Of a stretch of DNA of 64,000 nt, positions 55,493 to 64,000 are shown piece by piece. Position 1 is the stretch's first letter, and every line of letters begins with the position of its first letter. The notes beneath the pieces were generated by a model. The model was not told where the DNA came from. It made no database searches and was given only the letters and a program-made list of their open reading frames with translations. Both the position numbers and the translations under genes were made by a program. Origin of the DNA: CAWCKS01 sp963796195 (lineage in GTDB: Bacteria > Pseudomonadota > Alphaproteobacteria > Rhizobiales > Xanthobacteraceae); assembly GCA_963796195.1 (NCBI GenBank), contig CAWCKS010000007.1, positions 310,001 to 374,000 on the forward strand, in the 5' to 3' direction.

Positions 55493-56131
55493 TTATAAAC
55501 CCGGCCGGCCGGCTCGGACGGCCTCGATAATGTCGATGGCGGCCCGGACGGCGCCTTCTATATCCAAGTGGGAGGTATCGAGCAAGCGGGCATCCGGCGC
55601 GGGTTTCAGGGGTGCCGCGGCCCGATTGCGGTCCCGTTCATCGCGGCTTTTGATGTCGGCGAGCACAGCCGCCTCATCCACCGCTTCACCTCGTGCGAGA
55701 ATCTCCTGGGTCCGTCGCTCGGCCCGCACCTCCGGGGAGGCGACGACGAAGATCTTAATGTCGGCGTTCGGGCAGATGACCGTGCCGATATCGCGGCCAT
55801 CCAGCACCGCGCCGGGCGGATGGCTGGCAAAATCGCGCTGAAAATCGAGCAAGGCCTCCCGCACGCCGGCAAAAACCGAGATCACCGAGGCTGCCTGGCC
55901 GATCGCATCGGTCTTTAACGCGGGATTGCCGAGCTGGCCGGCATCAAGCGCGACGGCGGCCGCCGTCGCCCGCGCCTCGTCGGTCAGGGCATGACCGGCG
56001 TCGAGCAGGCTTTTCGCCACGGCGCGGTAGATCAATCCGGTGTCGAGATGGCGGTAGCCATAATGCGCCGCGAGGCGCTTGCCGAGCGTGCCTTTGCCGG
56101 AGGCGGCCGGTCCGTCGATGGCGATGATCAC
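55493..56131 (-). CDS. cmk: Cytidylate kinase
   Basis: Phosphorylates CMP and dCMP. 212 residues. The P-loop is 'MIIAIDGPAASGKGTLGKRL'. The substrate region has 'YRHLDTGLIYRAVA' and 'AVLDGRDIGTVICPNADIKI'; 'DERDRNRAAAPLKPAPDA' is the lid. The GTG start overlaps the aroA stop (GTGA). aroA-cmk-rpsA is the usual proteobacterial order. Confidence 0.96.
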   Translation of the reverse strand: MIIAIDGPAASGKGTLGKRLAAHYGYRHLDTGLIYRAVAKSLLDAGHALTDEARATAAAVALDAGQLGNPALKTDAIGQAASVISVFAGVREALLDFQRDFASHPPGAVLDGRDIGTVICPNADIKIFVVASPEVRAERRTQEILARGEAVDEAAVLADIKSRDERDRNRAAAPLKPAPDARLLDTSHLDIEGAVRAAIDIIEAVRAGRPGL

Positions 56132-57465
56132 TTAAGCTCGGCTCCAAAACCCTGCATCAGCGGCACGAAGTTCGGGAAGCTGGTGGCGATGAAGCTCATG
56201 TCATCGACCTTCACGCCGGCATCCGCGCCAAGGCCCATCACCAGGGCCGACATCGCGATGCGATGATCCATATGGGTCGCGACCAGACCGCCGCCGGGCA
56301 CGTGACCGCGACCCTCGACGATCAAATCATCTCCGGAGATTTCGACCTTGACGCCGTTGACGCGCAGCATCTCGGCCGTCGCGGCGAGCCGATCCGATTC
56401 CTTCACCCGCAACTCTTGCAGGCCGCGCATCGTCGTCGTTCCCTCGGCGAAAGCGGCGGCGACAGCAAGCACCACATATTCGTCGATCATCGACGGCGCG
56501 CGCTCCGGCGGCACCTCGACGCCGCGCAGCTTCGACGACCGGATGCGGAAATCGGCCATCGGCTCGCCGGCATCGTCGCGCCTGTTGAGTTCCTCAATAT
56601 TGGCGCCCATTTCGCGCAAGGTCGTGAACAGGCCGGTACGCAGCGGATTGGTCATGACGTCAGTCAGCACGATGTCCAAATCGGCAAGCACCAACGCCGC
56701 GACGACGGGAAATGCCGCCGACGACGGATCGGCCGGCACCACGACAGGCGCTCCAGCGAGTTCCGGCTGTCCGGTCAGTGAGATTTTGCGGCCGTGCGCG
56801 CCTTCGCTCTCGACCGTAACCGTGGCACCAAAATGCCGCAGCATCAGCTCGGTGTGATCGCGGCTTGCTTCGTTCTCGATCACCGTCGTCACGCCCGGCG
56901 CGGCCAGGCCGGCGAGCAGCACCGCCGACTTGATCTGCGCCGAGGGCACCGGCGTGCGATAGACGATCGGAATCGGATCGCGGGCGCCTGACAGCGTGAG
57001 CGGCAACCGGCCGCCCTCACCGACCAGCAAGACTTTCGCGCCCATCTGCTCCAGCGGATCGAATATCCGCCGCATCGGCCGTTTGCGCAGCGATGCATCG
57101 CCATCGAAGGTCGCCTGGATCGGCGCGCCAGCGACGGCGCCCATAACGAGCCGACAGCCGGTTCCGGAATTGCCGAAATCCAGCGGCTTTTCGGGCGCAG
57201 CGAAGCCGGACACCCCGACGCCGCGAACGGACCAGCGCCCCTCTCCCGTCCGCTCGACCTTGGCGCCAAGCGCCCGCATAGCCTGCGCCGTATTGAGGAC
57301 ATCTTCGCCCTCGAGCAGGCCCGAAATCCGGGTCTCGCCGACCGCGAGCGCCCCGAGAATCAAGGCGCGCTGCGAGATCGACTTGTCGCCGGGGACCTGG
57401 GCTTGGCCGCTGAGGGCGGAACTCGGCCGGGCCTCCATCGGGCGCGGGGCGGCGGAATGTGGCAA
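56128..57465 (-). CDS. aroA: 3-phosphoshikimate 1-carboxyvinyltransferase (EPSP synthase, class II-like)
   Basis: Sixth step of the shikimate pathway. 445 residues when started at TTG 57465, which is preceded by GGGAGA and matches family N-termini; the frame stays open to an ATG at 57528. Conserved blocks are 'VPGDKSISQRALILGALAVG', 'LLEGEDVLNTAQAMRALGAK', 'PLDFGNSGTGCRLVMGA' and 'LQELRVKESDRLAATAE'. The sequence resembles the Agrobacterium CP4 (class II) enzyme, but has Gly101 where CP4 has the Ala that blocks glyphosate. The stop overlaps the cmk start. Confidence 0.93.
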   Translation of the reverse strand: MPHSAAPRPMEARPSSALSGQAQVPGDKSISQRALILGALAVGETRISGLLEGEDVLNTAQAMRALGAKVERTGEGRWSVRGVGVSGFAAPEKPLDFGNSGTGCRLVMGAVAGAPIQATFDGDASLRKRPMRRIFDPLEQMGAKVLLVGEGGRLPLTLSGARDPIPIVYRTPVPSAQIKSAVLLAGLAAPGVTTVIENEASRDHTELMLRHFGATVTVESEGAHGRKISLTGQPELAGAPVVVPADPSSAAFPVVAALVLADLDIVLTDVMTNPLRTGLFTTLREMGANIEELNRRDDAGEPMADFRIRSSKLRGVEVPPERAPSMIDEYVVLAVAAAFAEGTTTMRGLQELRVKESDRLAATAEMLRVNGVKVEISGDDLIVEGRGHVPGGGLVATHMDHRIAMSALVMGLGADAGVKVDDMSFIATSFPNFVPLMQGFGAELK

Positions 57466-57640
57466 GAAAGGGTTCTCCCAGTGGCGGCCTGGCGGGGTCC
57501 GAGACGGCGGTGGTCCTAACACGGGCATACCTGTCCGTCACGGTTCTGGCCCGAAAACCAGCGGCTTTCGCTATTGACAGCGCCATCTCAACTAGCCAAG
57601 TGAAGCACCGTTTTTCCAGAACCCTTCAGGATTTTTCGAC

Positions 57641-58036
57641 GTGGCCAAACCTGAGCTTGGAATCAAGCGCCTCTGCGCCAGTTGTGGCGCCAAGTTCTAC
57701 GACCTGAGCAAGTCTCCGATCGTCTGCCCGAAGTGCAGCACCGTCTACGAAGTCACGCTGCCGCGTGCCAGGTCCGACGGACGCGGAGCAGCCGCGGCCG
57801 CAGTCGTTGCCGAGCCCGAGGCTGCCGAGGTCGAGACGGTGTCGCTTGAGGAAGCGGATGCCGAGGCGACTGGACAGGTCAAGGCCGAGGTACCCGAGTC
57901 GGTCGACGATATCGAAGTCGATGAACCGATCGAGGATGACGACGACGATGATTCGACCTTCATCCCCGAGGAGGAAGAGAGTGACGACGACGTCACCGAC
58001 ATCATCGGCGACGTCACCGATGACGAGGAGACTTGA
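57641..58036 (+). CDS. TIGR02300 / FYDLN acid-domain protein
   Basis: 131-residue protein with an N-terminal zinc ribbon: 'LCASCGAKFYDLSKSPIVCP' continues to KC, giving a CxxC-x15-CxxC pattern around the FYDL signature. The rest is very acidic, with 'IEDDDDDDSTFIPEEEE' and further Asp/Glu runs, and is probably unstructured. The function is unknown; the family is restricted to Alphaproteobacteria. GTG 57641 is the start. It is divergent from aroA, and a tRNA-Ala follows 90 bases later. Confidence 0.88.
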   Translation: MAKPELGIKRLCASCGAKFYDLSKSPIVCPKCSTVYEVTLPRARSDGRGAAAAAVVAEPEAAEVETVSLEEADAEATGQVKAEVPESVDDIEVDEPIEDDDDDDSTFIPEEEESDDDVTDIIGDVTDDEET

Positions 58037-58126
58037 GGTCGCTTTCGAAGTATGATCTTCAGGGCTCGCCGCACGTCCCACCGTGCAGCCGAGATTCAGC
58101 GCCGCGACGCGGCGCCTTGAGGTGAC

Positions 58127-58201
<75 letters not shown>

Positions 58202-58202
<1 letters not shown>

Positions 58203-58255
58203 GCCTTCGCTTGCTTCGCAAGCTTCGGCTCGGCAAGCCTCTCGTAGCGAAGGCT
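58202..58255. repeat. Two imperfect palindromes directly after tRNA-Ala
   Basis: AGCC...GCTTGC at 58202-58214 pairs with GCAAGC...GGCT at 58218-58230 around a TTC loop, with a small internal bulge. A second palindrome, AGCCT...AGGCT, spans about 58236-58255. There is no T run, so an intrinsic terminator is unlikely. Similar structured sequence after tRNA genes occurs in related genomes as a dispersed repeat, and it may affect processing of the tRNA 3' end. Confidence 0.5.
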
Positions 58256-58356
58256 GCCCGGCGTAGCTCGAAGAGCGAAGACGGGCACGCGTTTGCGAAA
58301 TGGCTGTAGCGATGCTTTAAGGCGCTATCGGCTTTTTCAACCACAGCAACCCATCC

Positions 58357-59565
58357 ATGCCCTCCTCACTCCCTCTCGGCGCCATCGCAGGCTTGCGCGT
58401 CATCGATCTCACGCGCGTGCTCGGCGGGCCCTACTGCACGCAAATCCTTGGCGACCATGGCGCCGAGATCATCAAGATCGAGCCGCCGGCCGGCGACGAG
58501 ACGCGCGACTGGGCGCCGGTGCTTCCCGAGACCGGCTCGGCCTATTTCAACGGCGCCAACCGCAACAAGCGCTCGCTCGGCCTCGATCTCACCAAGCCGC
58601 GCGGCCGCGAGGTGTTGATGCGACTGCTCTCGCACGCCGACGTGCTGATCGAGAACTTCAAGCCCGGCACGCTCGACAAGTGGGGCATCGGCAACGCGCT
58701 TCTGCGCGAGAAATTTCCGCGCCTGATCCACTGCCGCATCTCGGGCTTCGGCGGCGACGGGCCGCGCGGCGGCCAGCCGGGCTATGACGCGATCGTGCAG
58801 GCGATGGCGGGCATGATCGCCGCCAACGGCTCGCCCGAAGGTGGGCCGACCCGGATCGGAATCCCTGTCGTCGATCTCACCACCGGGCTCTACGCCACGA
58901 TCGGAATTTTGATGGCGCTGCTGGAGCGGCAGACATCCGGACGCGGGCAGTTCGTTGAAGCGACGCTGTTCGAGACAGGTTTGTCGATCATGCATCCGCA
59001 CGCGTCGAATTATTTCTTCACCGGCAAGACGCCGGTGCCCACGGGCAATCCGCATCCATCGCTCGCGCCTTACAAGTCGTTTAAGACCCGCGACGGCCTG
59101 ATCTTCATCGGCGTCGGCAACGACGGCACCTTCAGGAAGCTGTGCGAGGCGATCGGCAGGGAAGAACTCGCCACCGATCCGCGCTTCACCACCAATCGCA
59201 GCCGCATCGACAATCGCGACGCGATGCGGATCGAGATGGAGAAGGTTTTCAAGGATTTCGATCGCGATGCGCTGTGCGACCGCCTGCTGGCCGCGGGTCT
59301 GCCGGCAGGACCAATCCAGTCGATCGACAAGGCACTCGAGAGCCCGCACGCACAAGCGCGCGGCGATGTCGTGGCCAAGGACTGGTACAAGGGTGTTGCG
59401 TCACCGGTGCGCTTCGAGCGCAACAAGGCGAGCCTGCGCTACGCGCCGCCACGGTTCAGCGAGCACGCCACCGACATTCTCAAGGAGGCCGGACTTGGCG
59501 AGAAGGAGATCGCCGATCTCACCACGGAAGGCGTGGTCTGCAAAGCCAGACGAGGCGCGTCGTAG
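58357..59565 (+). CDS. CaiB/BaiF-type CoA transferase (family III)
   Basis: 402-residue enzyme that moves CoA between carboxylic acids. The N-terminus is 'IAGLRVIDLTRVLGGPYCTQ', and 'HGAEIIKIEPPAGDETRDW' and 'NRNKRSLGLDLTKPRGREVL' are family blocks. The catalytic Asp is expected in 'GIPVVDLTTGLYATIGILMA'. The closest described types are formyl-CoA and succinyl-CoA:acid transferases, but the substrate cannot be assigned. It has no obvious operon partner. Confidence 0.9.
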   Translation: MPSSLPLGAIAGLRVIDLTRVLGGPYCTQILGDHGAEIIKIEPPAGDETRDWAPVLPETGSAYFNGANRNKRSLGLDLTKPRGREVLMRLLSHADVLIENFKPGTLDKWGIGNALLREKFPRLIHCRISGFGGDGPRGGQPGYDAIVQAMAGMIAANGSPEGGPTRIGIPVVDLTTGLYATIGILMALLERQTSGRGQFVEATLFETGLSIMHPHASNYFFTGKTPVPTGNPHPSLAPYKSFKTRDGLIFIGVGNDGTFRKLCEAIGREELATDPRFTTNRSRIDNRDAMRIEMEKVFKDFDRDALCDRLLAAGLPAGPIQSIDKALESPHAQARGDVVAKDWYKGVASPVRFERNKASLRYAPPRFSEHATDILKEAGLGEKEIADLTTEGVVCKARRGAS

Positions 59566-59635
59566 TTCTCGACGGCTTTCGGCTTGAACCGGCCTGTGTC
59601 ATTCTCTGACTCACGCGTGTGAGGGAGCTTCTGCC

Positions 59636-61310
59636 ATGGGGCGCCATATCAAGCTCGGCACGGCCGGCCGCCTCTCAGCGGCCCTTGCAATTTTCCTAGC
59701 GGTCATTCTTCAGACATCGTCGGCGTTCGCCGACAAACGCGTCGCGCTGGTGATCGGTAATTCCGCCTATCAGAACGTCGCCCGGTTGCCCAACCCGGCC
59801 AAGGACGCGGCGGCGATGGCCGACATGCTGCGGAAGGCGGGGTTCAATGTCGTGAACTCGAAGCAGGACGTCGGCAACTCCGACATGCGCCGGATGGTGC
59901 GCGATTTCTCCGACCAGGCGCGCGATGCCGACGTCGCGGTCGTCTACTACGCCGGACACGGCATCGAGATCGACGGCACCAACTATCTGCTGCCTGTCGA
60001 CACCAGGCTCGAGCGTGACGTCGACGTCGAAGACGAGGCAGTGTCGCTCGATCGCATCGTGCGTATCCTTGATCCCGTGAAGAAGCTGCGGCTCGTGATC
60101 CTCGATGCCTGCCGCGACAATCCGTTTCAGCAGACGATGAAGCGCAGCTTGAGCTCGCGCGGCGTGACGCGCGGCCTCGCCAAGGTCGAGCCCGAGAATC
60201 CCAACACGCTGGTCGCCTACGCCGCGAAAGCCGGTTCGACCGCCTCCGACGGCGACGGCGACCACAGCCCGTTCACCACAGCGTTGTTGCAGCAGTTGCC
60301 CGTGCCGGGGCAGGACCTGCGCAAGTCGCTCGGCTATGTGCGCGATGCGGTGATGAAGAAGACCGACAACAAGCAAGAGCCGTTCGTTTACGGCTCACTT
60401 GGCGGCGACGACGTCGTGCTGGTGGTGGGCGCGAAGCCGCAGCCTGCGGCGGTGCCGGCGCAGGTGTCGTCGCTCGATCCGAACTCACCGCTGCGGCGGG
60501 ACTACGAGCTTGCTGCGCAGATCAACACCAAGGCGGCGTGGGATGCGTTCCTCAAAACCTATCCGAAAGGCTTTTATGCCGATCTCGCGCGGGCAGCGCA
60601 GAGCAAGCTGAGCGACTCGGCCGACGTCGCAGGTCGCTGCGGCGACACCGGACCAGCGCAACCTTTCAGTGGCCTCGCCCCCGGGTCGCGCGCCGCCTGG
60701 TGCGCCACCGCCGGCCGCCGTTGCCACTGCGCCTGCCGGAGCTGCGGCGGCGCCAGCCGCACGCGCGCCCAGCATCAATGATTATGTCGGCAAGTCCTAC
60801 CGTGTCACGTTCGTTGAGGTGCAGGAGCAGGAGGCGCCCAATCCGGGCAAGGTCGGCCGCAGCAATCGCGAGGCTGCGATTTATGTCAAGTCGACCGCGC
60901 AGATCACCAGCCGCTACAACCTGTCGAAACCGCCGCCGGGCGCGCTAGGCCGCTACGGTAGCGCGGCACTCGGCGGCGTCGACCACGGCATGCAGGTCAC
61001 CTATGGCGACGGCCAGCTGCTGCTCATTATCCAGGTCACGGATTATCGCATGAAGTTTGCGGTGACCGCGATCGGCAACTCATGCGACGCCACGGTCAAT
61101 TTCGAGCTGCAGCCGGGCAAGACGTTTTTCGACATGCGGTCGATCTCCACCGGCGAACCCATGACCATGCGTGCAGTGTCGGCCGATCGCGTGGTGTGCT
61201 GGGTCTCGCCCAATGACGAGGTGGGCCCGCCGCCGACACCGGTGGCGCCGACGGCGCAAGCGCCGCAAACGCCTGCGGCACCTGCGCCAGCGCCCGCTGC
61301 CAAGAACTGA
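59636..61310 (+). CDS. Secreted caspase-like (peptidase C14) protein, with apparent frameshift
   Basis: Exported protein with a signal peptide ('LSAALAIFLAVILQTSSAFA', residues 13-32) and a p20-type caspase fold. The catalytic His and Cys are H108 in 'VVYYAGHGIEIDG' and C159 in 'LVILDACRDNPF'. 'RVALVIGNSAYQNVARLPNP' begins the domain. An Ala/Pro-rich linker leads to a C-terminal domain starting 'SINDYVGKSYRVTF' of unknown function. The frame shifts by one base near 60620-60640; corrected length is about 557 residues. The second part may alternatively be a separate gene from ATG 60669. The substrate is unknown. Confidence 0.8.
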
Positions 61311-61458
61311 TATTGCTGCGCTGGCGAGGCTCCCGCTTCGGCTATTTTTTGGCTTCCCACGGCTTACATTCCCGCCGTACGATTGCCCGCATCAAACTGT
61401 CATCCAGCACCAATAGAACGTGCAATTTGCAAGGGATGACATGATCGGGAGGAATTTC

Positions 61459-62773
61459 ATGAAATATCGTCTGCTTGGCGTGGCCGCGGCGGTCACGCTG
61501 GCCACCGCGCCGCTGACCCCTGCCCTCGCAGTGACGGAGATCCAGTGGTGGCACGCGATGACCGGCCCCAATAACGACGTCGTGGTCAAGCTCGCGAACG
61601 ACTTCAACGCTTCGCAAAGCGACTACAAGATCGTGCCGACCTTCAAGGGCAACTACGCCGACACGCTCAACGCCGGGATTGCGGCCTTTCGCGCCGGCAA
61701 TGCACCGGGAATCATGCAGGTGTTCGAGGTTGGAACGGCGACCATGATGGCAGCCAAGGGCGCCATCAAACCGGTGTTCGAGTTGATGAAGGAGCAGGGC
61801 GAGAAATTCGATCCGCAAGTCCTACCTGCCGGCGATCACCGGCTATTACTCGACCTCGAAAGGCGAGATGCTCTCGTTTCCGTTCAACTCGTCGAGCATG
61901 GTGCTGTGGGCCAATCTTGATGCGCTGAAGAAGGCCGATATCGCCGAGCCACCGAAGACGTGGCCGGAGGTGTTCGCCGACGCCAGGAAGCTGCATGCGA
62001 CGAACCCGACCTGCGGCTTCTCCACGGCCTGGATTACCTGGGGTCTGATCGAGCAGTTTTCGGCGTGGCACAACGTTCCGATCGCCACCAAGGCCAACGG
62101 GCTCGGCGGCTTCGACACCGTGCTCGAATTCAACACCCCACTGGAGACCAAGCTGCTCGAGAACCTCGTCGAACTGCAGAAGGACAAGAGCTACGACTAC
62201 TCCGGGCGAATCAACAATGGTGAAGGGCGCTTTACGTCCGGCGAATGCCCGATGTTCCTGAACTCCTCAGCATTCTATCCGAGCGTCAAGGCCAACGCCA
62301 AGTTCGCCTATACCGCGGTGCCAATGCCGTATTTCCCCGACGTCAAGGACGCACCGCAAAATTCCATCATCGGCGGCGCATCGCTGTGGGTCATGGGTGG
62401 CAAGTCGGCGGAGGAATACAAGGGCATCGCCAAGTTCTTCACCTTCCTGTCGGACACCGATCGCCAGGTCTACCTGCACCAGGTCTCCGGCTATCTGCCG
62501 ATCACCAAGGCCGCGTACGACAAGACCAAGGCGTCCGGCTTCTACGAGAAGAATCCGATCCTCGAGGTGCCGCTCAAGGAATTGACCAACAAGCCGCCGA
62601 CCGAGAATTCACGCGGGCTGCGTTTTGGCGGCATGGTGCAGATGCGCGACGTCTGGGCCGAGGAGATCGAGGCCGCGCTCGCCGGCAAGAAATCGGCGAA
62701 GGACGCGCTCGACACGGCCGCGTCGCGCGGCAACCAGATGCTGCGGCAGTTCGAGCGCACCGCGGTCAAGTAA
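61459..62773 (+). CDS. ugpB: sn-glycerol-3-phosphate-type ABC transporter substrate-binding protein, with apparent frameshift
   Basis: Periplasmic solute-binding protein (family 1), corrected length about 437 residues. The signal peptide is 'MKYRLLGVAAAVTLATAPLT' with cleavage near 'ALA'. The mature start 'VTEIQWWHAMTGPNNDVV' is typical of UgpB. 'GEMLSFPFNSSSMVLWANLD' and 'YLPITKAAYDKTKASGFYEK' are further family blocks. One extra base near 61816-61822 breaks the frame. ATG 61459 has GGGAGGA upstream. ugpA and ugpE follow, so the operon probably imports glycerol-3-phosphate or glycerophosphodiesters; a close family sugar transporter cannot be excluded. Confidence 0.9.
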
Positions 62774-62834
62774 CGATCGCGCGGATCGTGGCCTCGTTTG
62801 ATGACTTGGCCACGATCCACCAAGCGGGGGCGTC

Positions 62835-63716
62835 ATGGAAAACCGGGTGATCTTCTCCGGCAAGCTGCTGCCGTATCTTCTGATCCTGCCGCAGTTTGTA
62901 ATTTCCCTGATCTTTTTCTACTGGCCCGCTGTGCAGGCCCTGCAGCAGTCGTTTCTGGTGCAGGACGCCTTCGGGCTCTCGACCGAGTTCGTCTGGTTCG
63001 AGAACTACGTCAATCTGCTGCAGACTCCTGAATACTACCAGGCGATCGGCGTCACCTTCGTGTTTTCGGCGCTGGTGGTGTTCTTCTCGCTCTCGATCGG
63101 ACTTTTGCTCGCAGTCATGGCCAACCGCAACATGCGGGGCGTCCAGATCTACCGCACATTTCTCATCATTCCCTACGCGGTGGCGCCGGCCGTTGCCAGC
63201 GTGCTGTTCATCTTCATGTTCCAGCCCGGGCTCGGCATGATCGCGCGCGCGATGCAGCGCTCCGGCATCGACTGGAATCCGGTGCTGAACGGCACCCATG
63301 CGATGATCCTCGTCGTCATCGTCGCTGTCTGGAATCAGATCAGTTACAACTTCCTGTTCTTCCTTGCGGGGCTGCAGGCGATCCCGCAAAGCGTAATCGA
63401 AGCTGCCGCGATCGACGGCGCGCGGCCGATGCGGCGGTTCTGGACCATCATTTTCCCGCTGCTATCGCCGACGACTTTCTTCCTGATTATCGTCAACATC
63501 ACCTACGTGTTCTTCAACACGCTCGGCATCATCGACACCGCGACCGGCGGCGGACCGAACGGCGCCACGCAAACACTGGTCTACAAGGTATTCCAGGACG
63601 GCAAGGTCGGCACAGACCTCGGCGGATCGGGCGCGCAATCGGTGATCCTGATGGTGATCGTGGTTGCGCTTACCGCGTTTCAGTTTCGCTACGTCGAGAA
63701 GAAGGTTCATTACTGA
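62835..63716 (+). CDS. ugpA: ABC transporter permease, UgpA type
   Basis: Inner-membrane permease, 293 residues with six hydrophobic segments: for example 'LLPYLLILPQFVISLIFFYW' and 'SVILMVIVVALTAFQFRY'. The cytoplasmic EAA loop that contacts the ATPase is 'EAAAIDGARPMRRFWTIIFP'. It pairs with UgpE and uses UgpB as binding protein. It starts 61 bases after ugpB and ends five bases before ugpE. Confidence 0.92.
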   Translation: MENRVIFSGKLLPYLLILPQFVISLIFFYWPAVQALQQSFLVQDAFGLSTEFVWFENYVNLLQTPEYYQAIGVTFVFSALVVFFSLSIGLLLAVMANRNMRGVQIYRTFLIIPYAVAPAVASVLFIFMFQPGLGMIARAMQRSGIDWNPVLNGTHAMILVVIVAVWNQISYNFLFFLAGLQAIPQSVIEAAAIDGARPMRRFWTIIFPLLSPTTFFLIIVNITYVFFNTLGIIDTATGGGPNGATQTLVYKVFQDGKVGTDLGGSGAQSVILMVIVVALTAFQFRYVEKKVHY

Positions 63717-63721
63717 GCGCC

Positions 63722-64000
63722 ATGGTCGAACATCGTCGATTTGGAAACCTGCTGCCTCATCTGGTCCTGTTGGCCGGCGTCGCAATCGTGGCCTTTCCCG
63801 TCTATCTCGCCATTATCGCCTCGACGCACGACAACGCCGTGATCGCCAACGGCCAGATGCCGCTCTATCCCGGCTCCCACGCCCTCGAAACCTACTGGAA
63901 CACCATCGTCGCCGGCACCGGCAAAACCACGCGCCAGCCGATCGGCGGCATGATGGTGGCAAGCCTCGTCATGGCGCTCGGCATCGCCGCGGGAAAGATC
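63722..64000 (+). CDS. ugpE: ABC transporter permease, UgpE type, N-terminal part
   Basis: Second permease of the Ugp transporter; only the first 93 codons are in the window. It begins 'MVEHRRFGNLLPHLVLLAGV' with the first transmembrane helix 'LVLLAGVAIVAFPVYLAIIA'. The periplasmic loop has 'QMPLYPGSHALETYWNTIVA', a UgpE feature. The ATPase gene ugpC would be expected beyond the window edge. Confidence 0.88.
   Translation, partial: MVEHRRFGNLLPHLVLLAGVAIVAFPVYLAIIASTHDNAVIANGQMPLYPGSHALETYWNTIVAGTGKTTRQPIGGMMVASLVMALGIAAGKI

Noticed and set aside
60669..61310. The C-terminal part of the caspase-like region as a free-standing gene from ATG 60669
   Set aside because: No ribosome-binding site is evident, the Ala/Pro-rich linker continues smoothly from the upstream frame after one base is removed, and the segment lacks a signal peptide of its own. 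Kept as an alternative only.

Overview
The window is a contiguous piece of a high-G+C alphaproteobacterial chromosome. Gene content and order point to the Bradyrhizobium/Rhodopseudomonas group (Nitrobacteraceae). The markers are an Irr regulator with a GCPW heme motif beside fabA-fabB-fabI, katG convergent with pnp, the divL-tsaE-addB-addA-trxA-folC-accD-trpABF-ihfB-sppA-rpsA-cmk-aroA series, a TIGR02300/FYDLN protein next to a tRNA-Ala, and short palindromic repeats of the kind scattered through these genomes. It is almost entirely housekeeping sequence. I see no phage, insertion sequence, CRISPR array or integron, and no gap between genes exceeds about 275 bases.

Layout. 1-2.6 kb: end of a CorC/HlyC-type protein, lnt and an XRE regulator. 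2.6-14.8 kb: trmB, a DUF2336 gene on the other strand, then the translation/RNA operon rimP-nusA-ylxR-infB-rbfA-truB-rpsO-pnp. 14.8-19.1 kb: katG (minus), a GNAT and a GST gene (plus), then fabI. 19.2-21.8 kb: fabB and fabA (minus), divergent from irr (plus). 21.8-32.5 kb: SH3 protein, glycerate dehydrogenase, MoeB-like protein, protease-like protein, mutM, ubiE-ubiB, LysE-family exporter, maiA-like GST, coaBC and dut. 32.7-45.5 kb (plus): Rrf2 regulator, divL, a tsaE-amgK-like fusion, PilZ protein, murU-like gene, addB, addA; trxA follows. 46.1-57.5 kb (minus): aroA-cmk-rpsA-sppA-ihfB-lapA-trpF-trpB-trpA-accD-folC. 57.6-64 kb (plus): FYDLN protein, tRNA-Ala(GGC), a CaiB-type CoA transferase, a secreted caspase-like protein, and ugpB-ugpA-ugpE, the last cut by the window end.

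How the genes work together. The largest groups serve ribosome biogenesis and RNA turnover (rimP to pnp, rpsA), type II fatty acid synthesis (fabA, fabB, fabI, accD), tryptophan and aromatic synthesis (trpABF, aroA), double-strand break repair (addAB), cell-cycle control (divL) and probably cell-wall sugar recycling (AmgK-like domain plus MurU-like protein). Many genes are translationally coupled by GTGA, TTGA or ATGA stop/start overlaps.

Quality caveat. Ten conserved genes are interrupted by single-base indels: ylxR, infB, katG, fabB, divL (three times), addB, accD, sppA (twice), the caspase-like gene and ugpB. Several are normally essential, so most are probably sequence errors. Six sit exactly where removing one base recreates GANTC, the CcrM methylation site of Alphaproteobacteria, and three more can be read that way. 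I annotate each as one gene and give the break point.

Points of biological interest are the ribbon-helix-helix domain fused to CoaBC with an inverted repeat upstream, the Tyr-for-His DivL, the TsaE/kinase fusion next to a MurU-like gene, two inverted copies of a hairpin-ended repeat (one splitting trpB from trpA), and the apparent absence of metK between the XRE gene and trmB.
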